This document shows positions 8,767-18,197 of a DNA stretch of 64,000 bases, piece by piece. The notes under the pieces are model-generated. The model saw only the letters and a program-made list of their open reading frames with translations, did no database searches and had not been told where the DNA came from. Made by a program: the position numbers and the translations under genes. The number at the start of each line of letters is the position of its first letter. Within the stretch, counting starts at the first letter, position 1. Source of the DNA: CBDHDN01 sp965261585 (GTDB taxonomy: Bacteria; Pseudomonadota; Alphaproteobacteria; UBA6615); NCBI GenBank assembly GCA_965261585.1, contig CBDHDN010000041.1:5230-69229 (forward strand), written 5' to 3'.

Positions 8767-11314
8767 CGGCGGGCGCCACCGGCGACTGGCGCCTGGCGTT
8801 CAAACTGGCGCGGCGTGAGCTGCGCGGCGGCATCCGCGGGTTTCGCATCTTCCTGGCATCGCTGACGCTGGGTGTCGCCGCGATCGCGGCGGTCGGATCC
8901 GTCTCGCAGTCGATCCTGAAGGGGCTGGAGGAAGACGCGCAGGCGATCCTGGGCGGCGACATTGCGCTGCGCCAGATCCACCAGCCGATCACCGACGATC
9001 AGCGCGCTTACCTGGCCGCCGCCGGGCCGACCTCGGGCATCGCCGACTTGCGCGCGATGGCACGCGTCGGCAGCGACGACGCGGCCCGGCGTAGCCTCGT
9101 CGAGCTGCGTGCCGCCGATGCGGCCTATCCGCTGTACGGCGCGCTGGAGACCGAGCCGACGCTGTCGCGCGAGGCCCTGCTGGGTCAACGCAATGGGCGC
9201 TGGGGTGCGGCCGTGGAGCCCAACCTGCTGGAGCGGCTGGGCATCGCGGTCGGCGACGTCATCCGCGTCGGCGACACCGAGTTGGACGTGCGGGCCATCA
9301 TCGGCCACGAGCCCGACCGCGTCGGCGGCGCCGCGCGCTTTTTCGTGCTGGGGCCGCGCGTGCTGATCAGCGACTCCGCGCTGCCGGACACCGGGCTCAT
9401 CCAACCGGGCAGCCTGATCTACTACCACTACCGCGTACGGCTGCCGGCGGACGTCGAACCGGGCGCCTGGGCCCGCGACCTCGTGGCCGCGTTTCCGGCG
9501 GCGGCGTGGCGGGTGCGCACGCTGGACGACGCCGCGCCGCGGCTGCAGCGCATGGTCGAGCGCACGACGCTATTCATGACCCTGGTCGGGCTGACGGCGC
9601 TGCTCGTCGGCGGCGTCGGCGTCGCCAACGCGGTGCGCGCCTACCTGGACGGCAAGGCCGGCGTCATCGCCACGCTGAAATGCCTGGGCGCACCGTCGCG
9701 GCTGATTTTCAAGATCTATCTGCTGCAGATCTTGATGTTGGCGCTCGTCGGCATCGCTGCCGGCGTCGCGCTCGGCGCGCTCGCGCCGCTGGCGTTTGCC
9801 GGCGCGGTCGCCAGCGTGCTGCCGATCGCGGCGCGGATCGGCGTGTTTCCCGCACCCTTGGCGCTGGCCGCCCTGTTCGGTTTGCTGACGGCGCTGGTAT
9901 TCTCGATCTGGCCGGTGGCGCGGGCCGGCCAGATCCCCGCGGCGAGCCTGTTCCGCAACCTGGTCGCGCCGGCCGCGGCGTGGCCGCCGCGGCGCTATAT
10001 CGCGGCGACGATCATCGTCGGCGGCGTGCTGGCGGGGCTGGCCGTGGCGACGTCGTTGGACCGCTTCCTGGCCCTGTAGTTCGTCATCGCCGCGGGTATC
10101 GCGCTCGGCGCGTTCCGCCTGTTCGGCGCCGGCGTCATGGCGTGCGCGCGGCGGGTACACGGCGTGCGCCATCCGGAGCTGCGGCTCGCGCTGGCGAACC
10201 TGCACCGGCCCGGCGCGCCGACCGCGGGCGTCGTCCTGTCGCTCGGCCTCGGCCTCACGGTCCTGGTGACGGTCGCGCTGATCGAGGGCAATCTGCGCCG
10301 CCAGTTCATCGAGGACCTGCCGGAAGACGCGCCGGCGTTCTTTTTCATCGACATCCAGGCCGCCAGATCGACGGCTTCCAGACGATCGCCGCAGCGACGC
10401 CGGGCATCGAGCGGGTCGTGGCGGTGCCGATGCTGCGCGGCCGCATCACCGCGATCAACGGACAGCCGGCGCGCGAGGCCGACGTGGCGCCGGAGTCGCG
10501 CTGGGTGCTGCGCGGCGACCGCGGCGTCACCTGGTCGGCAGCGCCGCCGCAGAGCAGCACGGTTGTCGACGGCACATGGTGGCCGGCCGACTACGGCGGC
10601 GCGCCGCGGATCAGCTTCGATGCCGAGACGGCGCGCGGCTTCGGCGTCGGTCTCGGCGATACCCTGACCGTCAACGTGCTGGGCCGCGAGATCGAGGGCA
10701 CGATCGCAAATTTGCGCGACATCGACTGGCAGACCCTGGGCATCAACTTCGTCATGATCTTTTCGCCCGGCACCCTGGAAGGTGCGCCGCGTACCCATAT
10801 CGCCACGGTCTATGGCGCGCCCGAGGCCGAGGGCCCGCTGGAGCGCGACGTGACGAACGCGTTCGCCAACGTGAGCGCGATCCGCGTGCGCGATACCCTG
10901 GAGACGATCAACACGATCATCGAGGATATCGGCGCGGCGGTGCGGCTCACCGCGTCGCTGACCGTGGTCGCCGGCACCCTCGTGCTGGCCGGCGCCATCG
11001 CGGCCGGCCACCGGCGGCGCGTCTATGACGCGGTCGTGCTGAAGGTCCTCGGCGCGACGCGACGCAACATGCTGACGGCGTTCGTCCTGGAGTATGGCCT
11101 GTTGGGCCTGGCGACGGCACTGATCGCCGCGGTGCTGGGCTCGCTCGCCGCCTGGGCAGTCCTCCGCTGGATCATGGAAGTGGACTGGACGTTCATTCCC
11201 GATGCGGTGATCATCGCGACCCTCGGCAGTCTGTCGGTGACACTCGCCTTCGGTTTCGCCGGAACTTGGCGCGCGCTGGGGCAGAAGGCCGCGCCGCTGC
11301 TGCGCAACGAGTAG
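8763..11314 (+). pseudogene. ybbP: FtsX-like ABC permease (YbbP type), nonsense codon and frameshift
   Basis: The 2.55 kb span would encode about 850 residues with two FtsX permease domains and large periplasmic domains, the YbbP architecture. The first 438 codons run to an in-frame TAG at 10077-10079 (LDRFLAL stop); the same frame then continues as FVIAAGIALGAFRLFGAG and on to FFFIDIQA. Near 10360 the frame changes by -1 and resumes as QIDGFQTIAAATPGIERV, continuing to the true end at 11314 (KAAPLLRNE). Two independent lesions suggest a real pseudogene, although TAG might have arisen from a Trp codon by a single change. Partner of the ATPase just upstream. YbbAP-type exporters are of poorly defined substrate. 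Confidence 0.85.
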
Positions 11315-11322
11315 CGGCGGTG

Positions 11323-11340
11323 GCGGTGCCCGGGCACCGC
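11323..11340. other. Perfect 18 bp palindrome after the permease gene
   Basis: GCGGTGCCCGGGCACCGC is fully self-complementary and lies 9 bases after the permease stop codon. It could form a hairpin, but no T-run follows, so it is not a standard intrinsic terminator. It may stabilise the 3' end of the transcript or separate it from the next gene, which begins 29 bases later. Confidence 0.5.
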
Positions 11341-11368
11341 TGAGTAAGTTGAGCAGGGGAGATTGAAC

Positions 11369-12094
11369 GTGCCGGGCATCGCGGCGGCAACGCGCAACAA
11401 CACCGTCGGCCACCTGGCCGGCGGCGGCGCGCTCGTCGTGTTGCTGGGCCTCGGCGTCGGCTACGATCTGCCGGCGGTGGCCGTCAGCGCGGCCTGCTAT
11501 GCCGTTCTCGTGGCGTTGCTGTTGACCGGGCCGCACCGGCCGCCGACCGATCGCTTCGGGATTGCCAACCAGGCGACGCTGGCGCGCGCGATCCTTGTCT
11601 GCGCGATCGGCGGCGTGGTGGCGCTGGGGCCGACCGGTGCTGCCCAGGCGTGGGCCGTTGCGGCCGTCGCCCTGGCCGCGGCGGCGCTGGACGGGGTCGA
11701 CGGCTGGCTGGCGCGGCGCTACGGGGCGTCCGCGTTCGGCGCGCGCTTCGATATGGAGACCGATGCGCTGTTCGTGCTGATCCTTGCCCTGCTGGTCTGG
11801 CAGTTCGGCAAGACCGGCGCATGGGTCCTGGCCGCCGGCGCGATGCGCTATGCCTTCGGCGCCGCCGGCCTGCTCTGGCCGGCACTGCGGCGGCCGCTGC
11901 CGGCGAGCCGACGGCGGCAGGCGATATGTGTGATCCAGACGCTGGCGTTGGTCGTCTGCCTGGCGCCGGCGGTCGCGCCGGGCGTGGCGGCGCCGATCGC
12001 CGGCGTGGCGCTGGCGGCGCTGGCCGGCTCGTTCCTAACCGATATCCTGCGCCAGCTGAGCGCGGCCCGTCTGGAGGTGAAGTATGAGAGTTGA
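11369..12094 (+). CDS. CDP-alcohol phosphatidyltransferase family membrane protein
   Basis: An integral membrane enzyme of 241 residues. The catalytic signature DG-x2-AR-x8-G-x3-D-x3-D is visible as DGVDGWLARRYG followed by FGARFDMETD, around residues 106-130. The usual reaction transfers a phosphoalcohol from a CDP-activated donor to a second alcohol, as in phospholipid synthesis. Several hydrophobic helices flank the motif. A GTG at 11369 is preferred as the start because GGGGA lies eight bases upstream; a TTG at 11363 would sit too close to that site. The 3' end overlaps the YceI gene by 11 bases, indicating cotranscription. The acceptor cannot be told from the sequence. Confidence 0.85.
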   Translation: MPGIAAATRNNTVGHLAGGGALVVLLGLGVGYDLPAVAVSAACYAVLVALLLTGPHRPPTDRFGIANQATLARAILVCAIGGVVALGPTGAAQAWAVAAVALAAAALDGVDGWLARRYGASAFGARFDMETDALFVLILALLVWQFGKTGAWVLAAGAMRYAFGAAGLLWPALRRPLPASRRRQAICVIQTLALVVCLAPAVAPGVAAPIAGVALAALAGSFLTDILRQLSAARLEVKYES

Positions 12095-12683
12095 GGCGTT
12101 GGTTCGCCACGGTCTGATCGCAGCCCTGGTGATGACAAGCTTGGCCGCCGCGCCGGCACAGGCCGAACCGGAGGCCTATGAGATCGACCCCGAGCATTTT
12201 TCGGTCGCGTTCATGGTCAGCCATCTGGGCTTCCAGAACCAGATCGGCATGTTCCTCAAGGCATCGGGCTCGTTCACGTTCGTCGAGGCGGCGCAGGCGG
12301 TCAGCGACCTGCGGATCGAGATCAATTCCGGCAGTGTTTTCACCAACCACAAGCGTCGCGACCGGCACCTGCGCAGCCCGGATTTCCTCAATGCCCGGGA
12401 GTTTCCGAAAATTGTTTTCGTCGGCACCAGCGCCGAGAAGCTGACCGACACGACCGGCCGGATCCACGGCGAGCTCGAGCTGTTGGGCCAGAAACGGCCG
12501 ATCACGGTCGATATCGAGCTCAACCAGGTCGCGGTCTACCCGTTCGGCCACAAGAAGAAGACGATCGGCATGTCGGCACGGACCAGCTTTCGCCGCAGCG
12601 AGTTCGCCATGACCTACGGCACCGACGCGCTGGTCGGCGACGAGGTCCAGCTGATGTTCGAGTTCGAGGCGCTGAAACAGTGA
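12084..12683 (+). CDS. YceI family periplasmic protein
   Basis: This 199-residue secreted protein has a clear signal peptide (LIAALVMTSLAAAPAQA, cleavage before EPEAY). The mature part is a YceI lipocalin-like domain: YEIDPEHFSVAFMVSHLGF at the start, then the SDLRIEI, HLRSPDFLNAREFPKI and LELLGQKRPITVDIELN blocks typical of the family. YceI proteins bind isoprenoid or other long hydrophobic ligands; the ligand here is unknown. Length is about normal. The start overlaps the preceding CDP-alcohol phosphotransferase by 11 bases. The gene ends 63 bases before an ISNCY-type element. Confidence 0.9.
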   Translation: MRVEALVRHGLIAALVMTSLAAAPAQAEPEAYEIDPEHFSVAFMVSHLGFQNQIGMFLKASGSFTFVEAAQAVSDLRIEINSGSVFTNHKRRDRHLRSPDFLNAREFPKIVFVGTSAEKLTDTTGRIHGELELLGQKRPITVDIELNQVAVYPFGHKKKTIGMSARTSFRRSEFAMTYGTDALVGDEVQLMFEFEALKQ

Positions 12684-14098
12684 TCCATGAGCCGCCAGCC
12701 CGCCCCTAAAACGTGCGTGAACGGCCCGCTGCAGCCGGCCCTATTGTGTCGAGAACATTCTGAGTTGACCGGTTTATGTACCATATGAGTTGACCGCTTC
12801 TGTTGCGGTTTCTGGCCCTGTGGGGAAGTGGTCGGTCGCGGAGCGGCTGTCCACTTGTCCACAGGGCGCCGGTCGGTCGCGTCGAAGCGGGTCACGCGGC
12901 CTCGCGGGTTTGGCTGTCGATCGGTTGGCCATCGGCGTGGTATCGCGCCAGACATCGCGGTCCATGGAAGACGGCCATTGTGCCGTCGGGGTATTCGTGG
13001 ACGCGGACCCTGGCCTTGACGTAATGGCGGCGGTGGCGGCCGGCGGGGATCTGAAGTGCCAGGCGCTTGTAGCGCACCGTGTTGTCGTTTGAGACGGTGC
13101 GTTCCTCGTGGATGCACAGGATGTCGTCGAGCGCGCCGGTGAAGGGGACGAAGGCGGTGCCCTGGTCCTCGGCCGGGGTCGCGAAGCGGGCGTTGTGTTG
13201 TGGCAGGAAGACCTCCTTGAGGAAGCGGTTGGCCTCGACCATGTCGGTGATGCCGGCGAGCCTGAGTTCCTGGGGCAGGCGCTTCTGCAAGGTGCCGAAC
13301 ATGCGCTCCGAGCGCCCCCTTGCCTCGGGCGAGTAGGCCGGGATCAACTCGATGCCGAGCTGCGCCAGGGCGCGGCCGACCTGGGTCGGGGTGTCCTTGT
13401 CCACCTTGCCGCCGGCCTCGGGCGTGTTCCAGTAGTGGCTGGCGCGGTCGGCGTAGAGCGAGCAGAACAGGCCCTTGGCCCGGATCGCCTCGGACACCCC
13501 CTGGAAGCTCGACATGGTGCCCTCTTCGGCGACGAAGAAGGCCGAGTAGATATCGCTGGTCGCATCGTCCATGGTGACGATCAGGTCCCACCCTCGACCG
13601 GGGACCCACTCGTGGCTCGAGCCGTCCTGGTGCAACATCATGCCGGGCAGGGCACGGCGCGGCCGCTTGCGCCGGTGCGCCCCACGCCTGGGCGCCGCGC
13701 GCTGCGCCCATGGGCTTGCAAGCTCAGCCGCAGCCAGTTGTAGCTGCGCTTGAAGCCGTGATCGGCCACCAGCTTCTCGTGGAAGTGCTTGGCCGTGAAG
13801 TCCCAGTAGCGGGTGTCGAACAACTCCAGCACCCGCGCCACCTCGTCCACCGGCGCGCGCCGCGCCGAGAGGCGGCCCAGGCGGCGGTCGTAGAGACCGT
13901 CGGCTCCCTCCGCCTCGTAGCGGTCGCGCCAGCGCCGGAAGGTGCGCTCCGAGACACCCAGAACCTCCGCCGCCTCCGCCTGGCTCAGTAGAGTCGGGGG
14001 CTGGCGCGCCAGCTTTAAGGGTCCGGTGGCGGTTCCGTCGCTTTCGCTCCGGGCCTCAGTCCGGCTCCCGTGGCCACGTTTCCAGTCCCCCGCTCATC

Positions 14099-14132
14099 AA
14101 ACCGGACGTGCGGATCTCTCGCATCCGGCTTT
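14099..14132 (-). ncRNA. Group II intron 1, domain V
   Basis: On the minus strand the bases begin AGCCGGATGCGAGAGA and end TCCGCACGTCCGGTTT, a 34-nucleotide hairpin starting with the AGC catalytic triad. This is the ribozyme core of the intron. It lies just after the reverse transcriptase stop codon, the usual position. Confidence 0.85.
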
Positions 14133-14141
14133 CGGACGAGA

Positions 14142-15575
14142 TCATACCTTCGCACTCGGAAGGCCTATCGTCTGCCGCGTGAGACGCGTGAGGCCATATT
14201 CATCGTATAGCCGGGCGTCCGGGAAATGCACGAATTTCCCGAACCGCGTCTTGTGCTTTCGACAGAGCCACTGACGGAGCCGCCTGACCGCGTGTTGGTT
14301 GACCGCGCTATAAGCTGGGCTGACCTGACCAAGACAGAAGTAGTTCGCCCACCCGACGATGGTCCGGTTCAGGCGTTCCACCACCATTTCCGACGGCAGC
14401 AGCTGGTAGCGTGGCGTGGTGATATCGCTGATCGTGCGGCAAATGCTCTGGACGCTCGCTTTGCTGGGTCGGGTTCCAGTGTAGGTCCCCTCCCCGGTCG
14501 GGCGGTAGTTGCGTCCGATGCGGTAGCCCAGAAACTCCAATGGCCCCTCCGGGCACCGCAAGCATCGGGTCTTCCGTTCGTTGACCGGCAGCTTCAGACC
14601 CTCCATGAGCCGCTCGACCGCCGTCAGCATTTCCGCCGCCGGGGCCTTGCCGAGCACGCAAAGGTCGTCCGCGTAGTTCACGATTTCCGAACGGAAGCGC
14701 CGGGCATAGCCCAGCACCTTCCAACCCAGTATGAAGCGCCGCATATAGAGGTTGCTGAGCAGCGGCGAGATCGGCGCCCCTTGCGGGGTTCCTTTCCGCT
14801 CCCTGCGCGCCCGGTTCGTGCGGCTGGTGCCGCCCTTGCCGTCGTCCTCCTCCACCGGCATCTCCAGCCACGCCTTGATGAGTCCGAGCATCCGCCCGTC
14901 GCTGATGCGCCGGGCGAGGCTTTTCATCAATTCGGCGTGCGGAATTTCGCCGAAGTAGTTGGACAAATCGCAATCAACCACCTCGTTGTGCCCCCTGTAC
15001 AGGAGACGATGAACGCGTTGTACCGCGTCGAGGGCGCTCCGCTCCGGCCTGTAGGCGTACTGCTCCGGTTGCAACTCGGCTTCGAACATCGGTGTCAGCA
15101 CGAGCATGGCCGATGTCTGCGCCACTCGGTCCCGTATGCAGGGAATGCCCAATGGCCGGAACTTGCCGGGCTGTTTCTTCGGGATCAGAACCTGTCGCAC
15201 CGGCTTCGGTGTGTAGGTGGCATCCCTCAGTTCCCGCGCCAGTTCCCCGAGCCAGCGGTCCACGCCGTACGCCTTGATGTCCGCGAAGTTCTCTCCGTCC
15301 ACCCCGGCAGCGCCGCCATTGCGGCGAACCTGCCTCCAGGCTTCCATCAAGAAGTCCTCGCGCCACACCTTGTCAATCAGCGAATGGAACCGCCGTCCGG
15401 GTTCTTCCTTAGCTTTCGCATGTAACACGGTCTGGAATTTCCGAACCTTTTCTGACCCTGTTAGGCTCTCGCCAGTGGTCACGTCTTGCTTCCTTTCCGT
15501 ATTGCTCTCGAACCAGGGCTCCTTTCCTCCGCCGGCATTACCCGGCCTCCGCGGTACTACGAGCCCATCCGCCAC
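14142..15575 (-). CDS. ltrA: Group II intron reverse transcriptase/maturase 1
   Basis: The 477-residue intron-encoded protein promotes splicing and mobility of its host intron. RT blocks are visible in order: GGAAGVDGENF, YTPKPVRQVLIPKK with RPLGIPCIRDRVAQ, YAYRPERSALDAV, VVDCDLSNYF, KGTPQGAPISPLLSNLYM and the active site NYADD near residue 290. The maturase X domain follows (VVERLNRTIVGWANYF). No clear C-terminal HNH endonuclease motif is seen, so mobility may use a different priming route. The start at 15575 is approximate; other in-frame starts exist. The protein appears intact. Confidence 0.92.
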   Translation of the reverse strand: MADGLVVPRRPGNAGGGKEPWFESNTERKQDVTTGESLTGSEKVRKFQTVLHAKAKEEPGRRFHSLIDKVWREDFLMEAWRQVRRNGGAAGVDGENFADIKAYGVDRWLGELARELRDATYTPKPVRQVLIPKKQPGKFRPLGIPCIRDRVAQTSAMLVLTPMFEAELQPEQYAYRPERSALDAVQRVHRLLYRGHNEVVDCDLSNYFGEIPHAELMKSLARRISDGRMLGLIKAWLEMPVEEDDGKGGTSRTNRARRERKGTPQGAPISPLLSNLYMRRFILGWKVLGYARRFRSEIVNYADDLCVLGKAPAAEMLTAVERLMEGLKLPVNERKTRCLRCPEGPLEFLGYRIGRNYRPTGEGTYTGTRPSKASVQSICRTISDITTPRYQLLPSEMVVERLNRTIVGWANYFCLGQVSPAYSAVNQHAVRRLRQWLCRKHKTRFGKFVHFPDARLYDEYGLTRLTRQTIGLPSAKV

Positions 15576-16233
15576 CCTGCCGGCCCGGCCTGCCCCTCAC
15601 GGGGTTCCGGTTGGTGAGTGCACACCACCGACAGGGCTTCCCGTGTTGCTCCCATCCTCCTGCTCCATGCGTGCAGCCACCATTACCCCGGCGGAGCCGG
15701 CCGGTGCGCGTGTCGTTCTCTTCCCGGCCGGTGGCAGCCTTCCCCGAGTAGCTGACGGGTCGGCTTCCGCATTCCAAGTTTCGAGGCCTGCTCGGTGTTC
15801 ACTCGCGTTGCGGCCCGCATGGTCGCTGAACCGCCCAGGGCGGTCCGTTTCTCGGAGTGCTTCAAACGATGTCGTTACCTCCATCATTCGCTCTGATTGC
15901 TACCGGCTGGAACGACAGTTGCCGGGCGGGATTTTCACCCGCTGAAGGATGGTGCCTTTCCACGGCACACAGCCACCCCGATGGGTGCGCCCGTAAACCT
16001 CCTCGAACTTCATCAATCTCAGTCCCTGTACCTGCTCCGTCCGACGCATCGCCTCCCTCCATGGCTTGGAGGCGTTCTAAAACCGGACAGATCATCTGGT
16101 ACATAAACCGGACATATCGCGTGTTACCGACACCGGGCCGCCACCTCTGTTGTCGGCAGGGATGATCCATGCTAGCCAGACAGCCCCGCCTGTCGGCCAT
16201 CGCCGTCTTCACTACGAACGAGGAGCCCCGACA

Positions 16234-16878
16234 ATGTCCGACGACAAGCCGGCTACGCCGGACACGGCGGCGCCGTCACCGGCCGACCAGTCCGACGCGG
16301 GCACGCCCCAGGGCGGCACGCCCGAGGCCGGTACGCCCGAGGCCGGCAAGCCGCCACCGCTGACCGTCGGCGCGCAGTATGTCAAGGATCTCTCGTTCGA
16401 GAACCCGCGGGCGCCGGCGAGCCTGATACAGGTAAATCAGGAGAAGCTAAACATCGGCGTCGCGGTCAACGTAGTGGTGCAGAACCTCAAGGACAATGTG
16501 CACGAGGTCGTCCTGGCGCTGCGCGGCGAAGCGAAGCAGGGCGAGGAGGCTCTGTTCCTGGCCGAGGTCCACTATGCCGGGCTCTTCACCGTCGGCGACG
16601 TACCGAAGGAATACGTGGCGCCGCTGCTCTACATCGAAGCACCGCGCATGCTGTTTCCGTTTGCCCGTGCCATTATCGCCGACAACGTGCGCGACGGCGG
16701 CTTCCCACCGTTGATGATGCAGCCGATCGACTTCGTGGCGCTCTACCAGCAACGCGTCGCCCAGCAGCAAAGCCAAGCCGACAAGCCCGCCGAACAAGCG
16801 GCGGCGGCTGGCAACGGACCGAAAAGTGGAGACGGCGCCGCGGACGGCGGCTCGGCTGCGTTCAAGTTCGAGCTGTAG
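16234..16878 (+). CDS. secB: Protein-export chaperone SecB
   Basis: This 214-residue cytosolic chaperone holds preproteins unfolded and delivers them to SecA. The core runs from about residue 48 (VGAQYVKDLSFENP) to about 185, with AEVHYAGLF, LLYIEAPRMLFPFARAII and GGFPPLMMQPIDF matching the family. Typical SecB is about 150-165 residues. This one carries an N-terminal extension of about 45 residues with repeated GTPEAG units, encoded by near-identical 15 bp repeats, and a C-terminal Gln/Ala/Gly-rich tail. ATG at 16234 is chosen for the GGAG site 11 bases upstream. SecB near dnaQ and coaE is usual in alphaproteobacteria. Confidence 0.93.
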   Translation: MSDDKPATPDTAAPSPADQSDAGTPQGGTPEAGTPEAGKPPPLTVGAQYVKDLSFENPRAPASLIQVNQEKLNIGVAVNVVVQNLKDNVHEVVLALRGEAKQGEEALFLAEVHYAGLFTVGDVPKEYVAPLLYIEAPRMLFPFARAIIADNVRDGGFPPLMMQPIDFVALYQQRVAQQQSQADKPAEQAAAAGNGPKSGDGAADGGSAAFKFEL

Positions 16879-16899
16879 CGCTCGCCAAGCGAGCGAGCC

Positions 16900-17568
16900 T
16901 CAGCGCAACCAGATCGGGTTGTTCAGCTGCGCCACCAGCGCGGCGTGGGCGACGAGTTCCGCCTCCGTCGCGGCATGGGGCCGCGGCTCACGGCGTTGGC
17001 GCGCAGCGGCCACCGGCGCCACCACGGCCGTCGCGGCGGTAAGCGCCAGGTCGGGCTGACGACCGCCCATCAGCTCCAGATAGACGTCCGCCAGCAACTC
17101 GGCATCAAGCAGCGCGCCGTGCTTGGTGCGCGCGGACACGTCGATCTCGAACCGTCGGCACAGCGCATCCAGGCTTACCTGGGCGCCGGGGAACCGCCGC
17201 CGCGCCACGGTAACCGTGTCGATCGTCCGCCCCCGCGGCAACGTCGCCATGCCGACCCGCGTCAGCTCGGCATTCAAGAACCCGAGGTCGAACGACGCGT
17301 TGTGGGCGACGATCGGCGCCACACCGAGAAACTCCAGCAACGCACCGGCAGCCTCCGCGAAGACCGGCTGTTCGGCCAGAAATGCGCCGCTGGTGCCGTG
17401 AATCGCGAACGCCTCTTCCGGCATATCGCGTTCCGGATTGACGTATCGGTGAAACGACCGGCCGGTGCGCACATGGTTGTGCAACTCGACGCAACCGATC
17501 TCGACGATCCGATGGCCGGAGCCGGGATTGAGGCCCGTGGTTTCAGTATCGAGAACGACTTCGCGCAT
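16900..17568 (-). CDS. dnaQ: DNA polymerase III epsilon subunit (3'-5' proofreading exonuclease)
   Basis: The 222-residue protein is the proofreading exonuclease of the replicative polymerase. Exo I is LDTETTG at the N-terminus, exo II is HNASFDLGFLN near residue 95, and exo III is HGALLDAELLADVY near residue 150, giving the acidic residues and His of the DEDDh class. A Gln/Arg-rich tail follows that in other bacteria binds the alpha subunit. The ATG at 17568 (MREVVLDTE) overlaps the 3' end of coaE by 26 bases, so the two are coupled. Gene order ppsR-maf-aroE-coaE-dnaQ is conserved next to the origin in alphaproteobacteria. Confidence 0.94.
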   Translation of the reverse strand: MREVVLDTETTGLNPGSGHRIVEIGCVELHNHVRTGRSFHRYVNPERDMPEEAFAIHGTSGAFLAEQPVFAEAAGALLEFLGVAPIVAHNASFDLGFLNAELTRVGMATLPRGRTIDTVTVARRRFPGAQVSLDALCRRFEIDVSARTKHGALLDAELLADVYLELMGGRQPDLALTAATAVVAPVAAARQRREPRPHAATEAELVAHAALVAQLNNPIWLR

Positions 17569-18184
17569 GGCCAACTGAACTGGCGACAAGCCCGCGGCGG
17601 CCCCGCAACGAGCGGACAATTCGGGACAGTACCCGCAAAGTATAGTGTTTTCCCAGGCCGGTAACCACAACATAGTCCGCCCTGCGCCGCTTTTCCGCGT
17701 CCGGAACCTGCCGCGCCAGGATCGCCGCCAGCCGCGCCCGCGTCATGCCGGGTCGCCGTAACACGCGCTGTGTCTGCACCAGCGCGGACGTCGTCACCAC
17801 GAGGACCGCATCGACGCGGGCCGCCCCACCGGTCTCGAACAGCAGGGGTATATCCAACGCCACCAGCGGGCTTCGCCAACGCGCGTGACGCCGCAGGAAC
17901 GCCGTCGCCGAAGCGCCGACCATGGGATGCAGAATCGCCTCAAGCCGGCGCAGCTTCGCCGCATCCGCGAACACGATCCCCCCCAGCCGCGCGCGATCGA
18001 TGGCTCCGTCGACCAGCACACTCGGAAAGGCGTCGGCAACTGGCGCAACCGCGGCGCCGCCAGCGCCCAACAAGCGATAAACCACCGCATCGGCTTCATG
18101 CACCGGCACGCCGAGCCGCCGGAGCATGGCAGCCGCCGCCGTCTTGCCCATGCCGATGGACCCGGTCAGACCAAGGACGAACAT
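17543..18184 (-). CDS. coaE: Dephospho-CoA kinase
   Basis: This 213-residue enzyme phosphorylates dephospho-CoA, the last step of coenzyme A synthesis. The P-loop is GSIGMGKT at residues 8-15, the DxD-like region is HEADAVVYRLL, and the CoA-binding lid includes LDIPLLFETGG. The C-terminus KRRRADYVV is typical, though most homologues have Asp where this has Val (YVVVTGLGK). The tail beyond about residue 195 reads less like the family and overlaps dnaQ. The start at 18184 gives MFVLGLTGSIG, the expected beginning. It follows aroE by 13 bases in the same operon. Confidence 0.92.
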   Translation of the reverse strand: MFVLGLTGSIGMGKTAAAAMLRRLGVPVHEADAVVYRLLGAGGAAVAPVADAFPSVLVDGAIDRARLGGIVFADAAKLRRLEAILHPMVGASATAFLRRHARWRSPLVALDIPLLFETGGAARVDAVLVVTTSALVQTQRVLRRPGMTRARLAAILARQVPDAEKRRRADYVVVTGLGKHYTLRVLSRIVRSLRGRRGLVASSVGHARSRSRY

Positions 18185-18197
18185 CCGGCTTCGGACC

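Larger units (their letters stand above)
13988..15970 (-). mobile_element. Group II intron with reverse transcriptase/maturase
   Basis: Copy 2 of the host IS lacks this segment, so both junctions are exact: exon GGGGTGGCT, then intron GTGTGCCGTGG; intron end GACTCTAC, then exon TGAGCCAGG. The GTGTG start and terminal AC agree with group II boundaries. The 1983 bp contain a 477-residue reverse transcriptase. A domain V hairpin lies at 14099-14132, and the segment between the RT start and the 5' end, about 395 bases, holds the structured domains I-III. Splicing would rejoin the transposase message on the minus strand. Confidence 0.93.
12892..16049 (-). pseudogene. ISNCY family transposase, copy 1, interrupted and frameshifted
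   Basis: The gene begins at ATG 16049 (MRRTEQ), is interrupted at codon 28 or 29 by the intron at 13988-15970, and resumes as SQAEAAEVLGVSERTF, a helix-turn-helix. The DDE-type catalytic region includes LIVTMDDATSDIYSAFF and later AYSPEARGRSERMFGTLQ. Near 13710 one G of copy 2 is missing (GGGCGCAGCGCG here, GGGCGCAGGCGC there), which breaks the frame between the N-terminal and catalytic parts. Even after intron splicing the protein would be truncated. Otherwise it is nearly identical to copy 2. Confidence 0.85.
12747..16132 (-). mobile_element. ISNCY-type insertion sequence, copy 1, split by a group II intron
   Basis: Comparison with copy 2 (39273-40682) defines the ends: TGTCGAGAACA at 12747 and, inverted, TGTCGGTAACA ending at 16132, followed inside by the shared CCGGTTTATGTACCA. 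Without the intron at 13988-15970 the element is 1403 bp, against 1410 bp for copy 2. The difference is explained exactly by a 1 bp deletion here and a 6 bp insertion in copy 2. No target-site duplication can be read around this copy. It lies between yceI and secB. Confidence 0.88.

Noticed and set aside
7822..9428. Long minus-strand frames opposite the YbbA/YbbP-type genes
   Set aside because: No family resemblance; they mirror clear ATPase and permease coding on the plus strand.
9506..10360. Long plus-strand frame upstream of 10360 in the phase of the permease 3' part
   Set aside because: Before about 10360 it is Arg/Gly-rich shadow translation of the permease; only the part after 10360 matches FtsX-type sequence.
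11323..11340. Intrinsic terminator after the permease gene
   Set aside because: The hairpin is strong but followed by GCTGAGTAAGTT, not a T-run; kept only as a palindrome.
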